Below are positions 5,574 through 5,749 of a stretch of 5,749 nucleotides of DNA, in pieces (the stretch's first letter is position 1; every line of letters starts with the position of its first letter). The DNA is from an uncultured Clostridia bacterium (GTDB lineage: Bacteria > Bacillota > Clostridia > Oscillospirales > Acutalibacteraceae): contig CAMEMA010000069.1 of assembly GCA_945926705.1 (NCBI GenBank), forward strand, positions 1-5,749, read 5' to 3'. Made by a program: the position numbers and the translations under genes. The notes beneath the pieces are model-generated. The model did not search any database, had not been told where the DNA came from, and was given only the letters and a program-made list of their open reading frames with translations.

Positions 5574-5749
5574 AAAAACAGGTTATATTGACCGAAGAAG
5601 GATTAAAAAATTTAGAAAACGAACTTGAAAACTTAAAATCCGTTAAGAGGAAAGAGATAGCTGAAAAAATAAAAGTAGCACTTTCTTTTGGAGATCTTTC
5701 CGAAAACAGCGAATATGATGAAGCTAAAAATGAGCAGGCTGCTGTTGAA
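5570..5749 (+). CDS. greA: Transcription elongation factor GreA, N-terminal 60 codons (partial)
   Basis: GreA inserts its coiled-coil tip into the secondary channel of backtracked RNA polymerase and stimulates cleavage of the RNA 3' end, so that elongation resumes. The visible part is the first helix of the coiled coil (about 8-38), the tip loop and the start of the second helix. The tip GDLSEN (41-46) carries the two acidic residues Asp42 and Glu45 that hold the catalytic metal, and EYDEAKNEQ (48-56) follows as in the family. I choose the TTG at 5570 because GGAG (5557-5560) is 9 bases upstream and the protein then begins MKKQVILTEEG, as usual. An in-frame ATG at 5555 would add five residues but lacks an SD at proper distance. 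The window ends inside the gene. Confidence 0.96.
   Translation, partial: MKKQVILTEEGLKNLENELENLKSVKRKEIAEKIKVALSFGDLSENSEYDEAKNEQAAVE

Overview
The window suggests a low-GC, endospore-forming Firmicute, most likely in class Clostridia. It is AT-rich, its Shine-Dalgarno (SD) sites are strong and of the GGAGG type, and two chromosomal genes appear to start with TTG. It also carries a homologue of the sporulation protein YunB. The exact genus cannot be read from the sequence.

Right part (4310-5749) is host chromosome. A small one-membrane-segment, YtxH-like gene runs on the minus strand (4310-4564) and is closed by a strong intrinsic terminator. Divergent from it is yunB (4700-5377, plus strand), followed by an AT-rich terminator. 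Next comes a near-consensus extended -10 promoter that drives the start of greA (5570 to the window end). The greA leader holds a perfect 9-bp hairpin. The 3' arm of that hairpin contains an SD-like GGAGG in front of a possible 12-codon leader peptide, and the peptide's stop codon overlaps the greA start.

Left part (1 to about 4156) is the packaging and head module of a tailed phage, all on the minus strand and tightly spaced. Read in transcription order it encodes terminase small subunit, terminase large subunit, portal, capsid-maturation protease with a C-terminal scaffold-like tail, and the first 62 codons of the major capsid protein. TerS recognises DNA, TerL pumps and cuts it, and the portal is the channel vertex. 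The protease and scaffold shape and mature the shell built from the capsid protein. All catalytic motifs that can be seen are intact. I move two starts inward from the longest open frame on the basis of SD sites: portal to a GTG at 2370 and protease to an ATG at 1199.

The most interesting points are three. A very strong internal SD (9 nt complementary to the 16S tail) lies inside the protease gene, just before an in-frame ATG that would yield a separate 115-residue scaffold, as in the lambda C/Nu3 arrangement. The phage late module abuts a terminated host gene within about 120 bases, with no integrase, repressor or replication genes on this side, so it may be a defective or domesticated element. 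The greA leader may contain a structured, translationally coupled control element.
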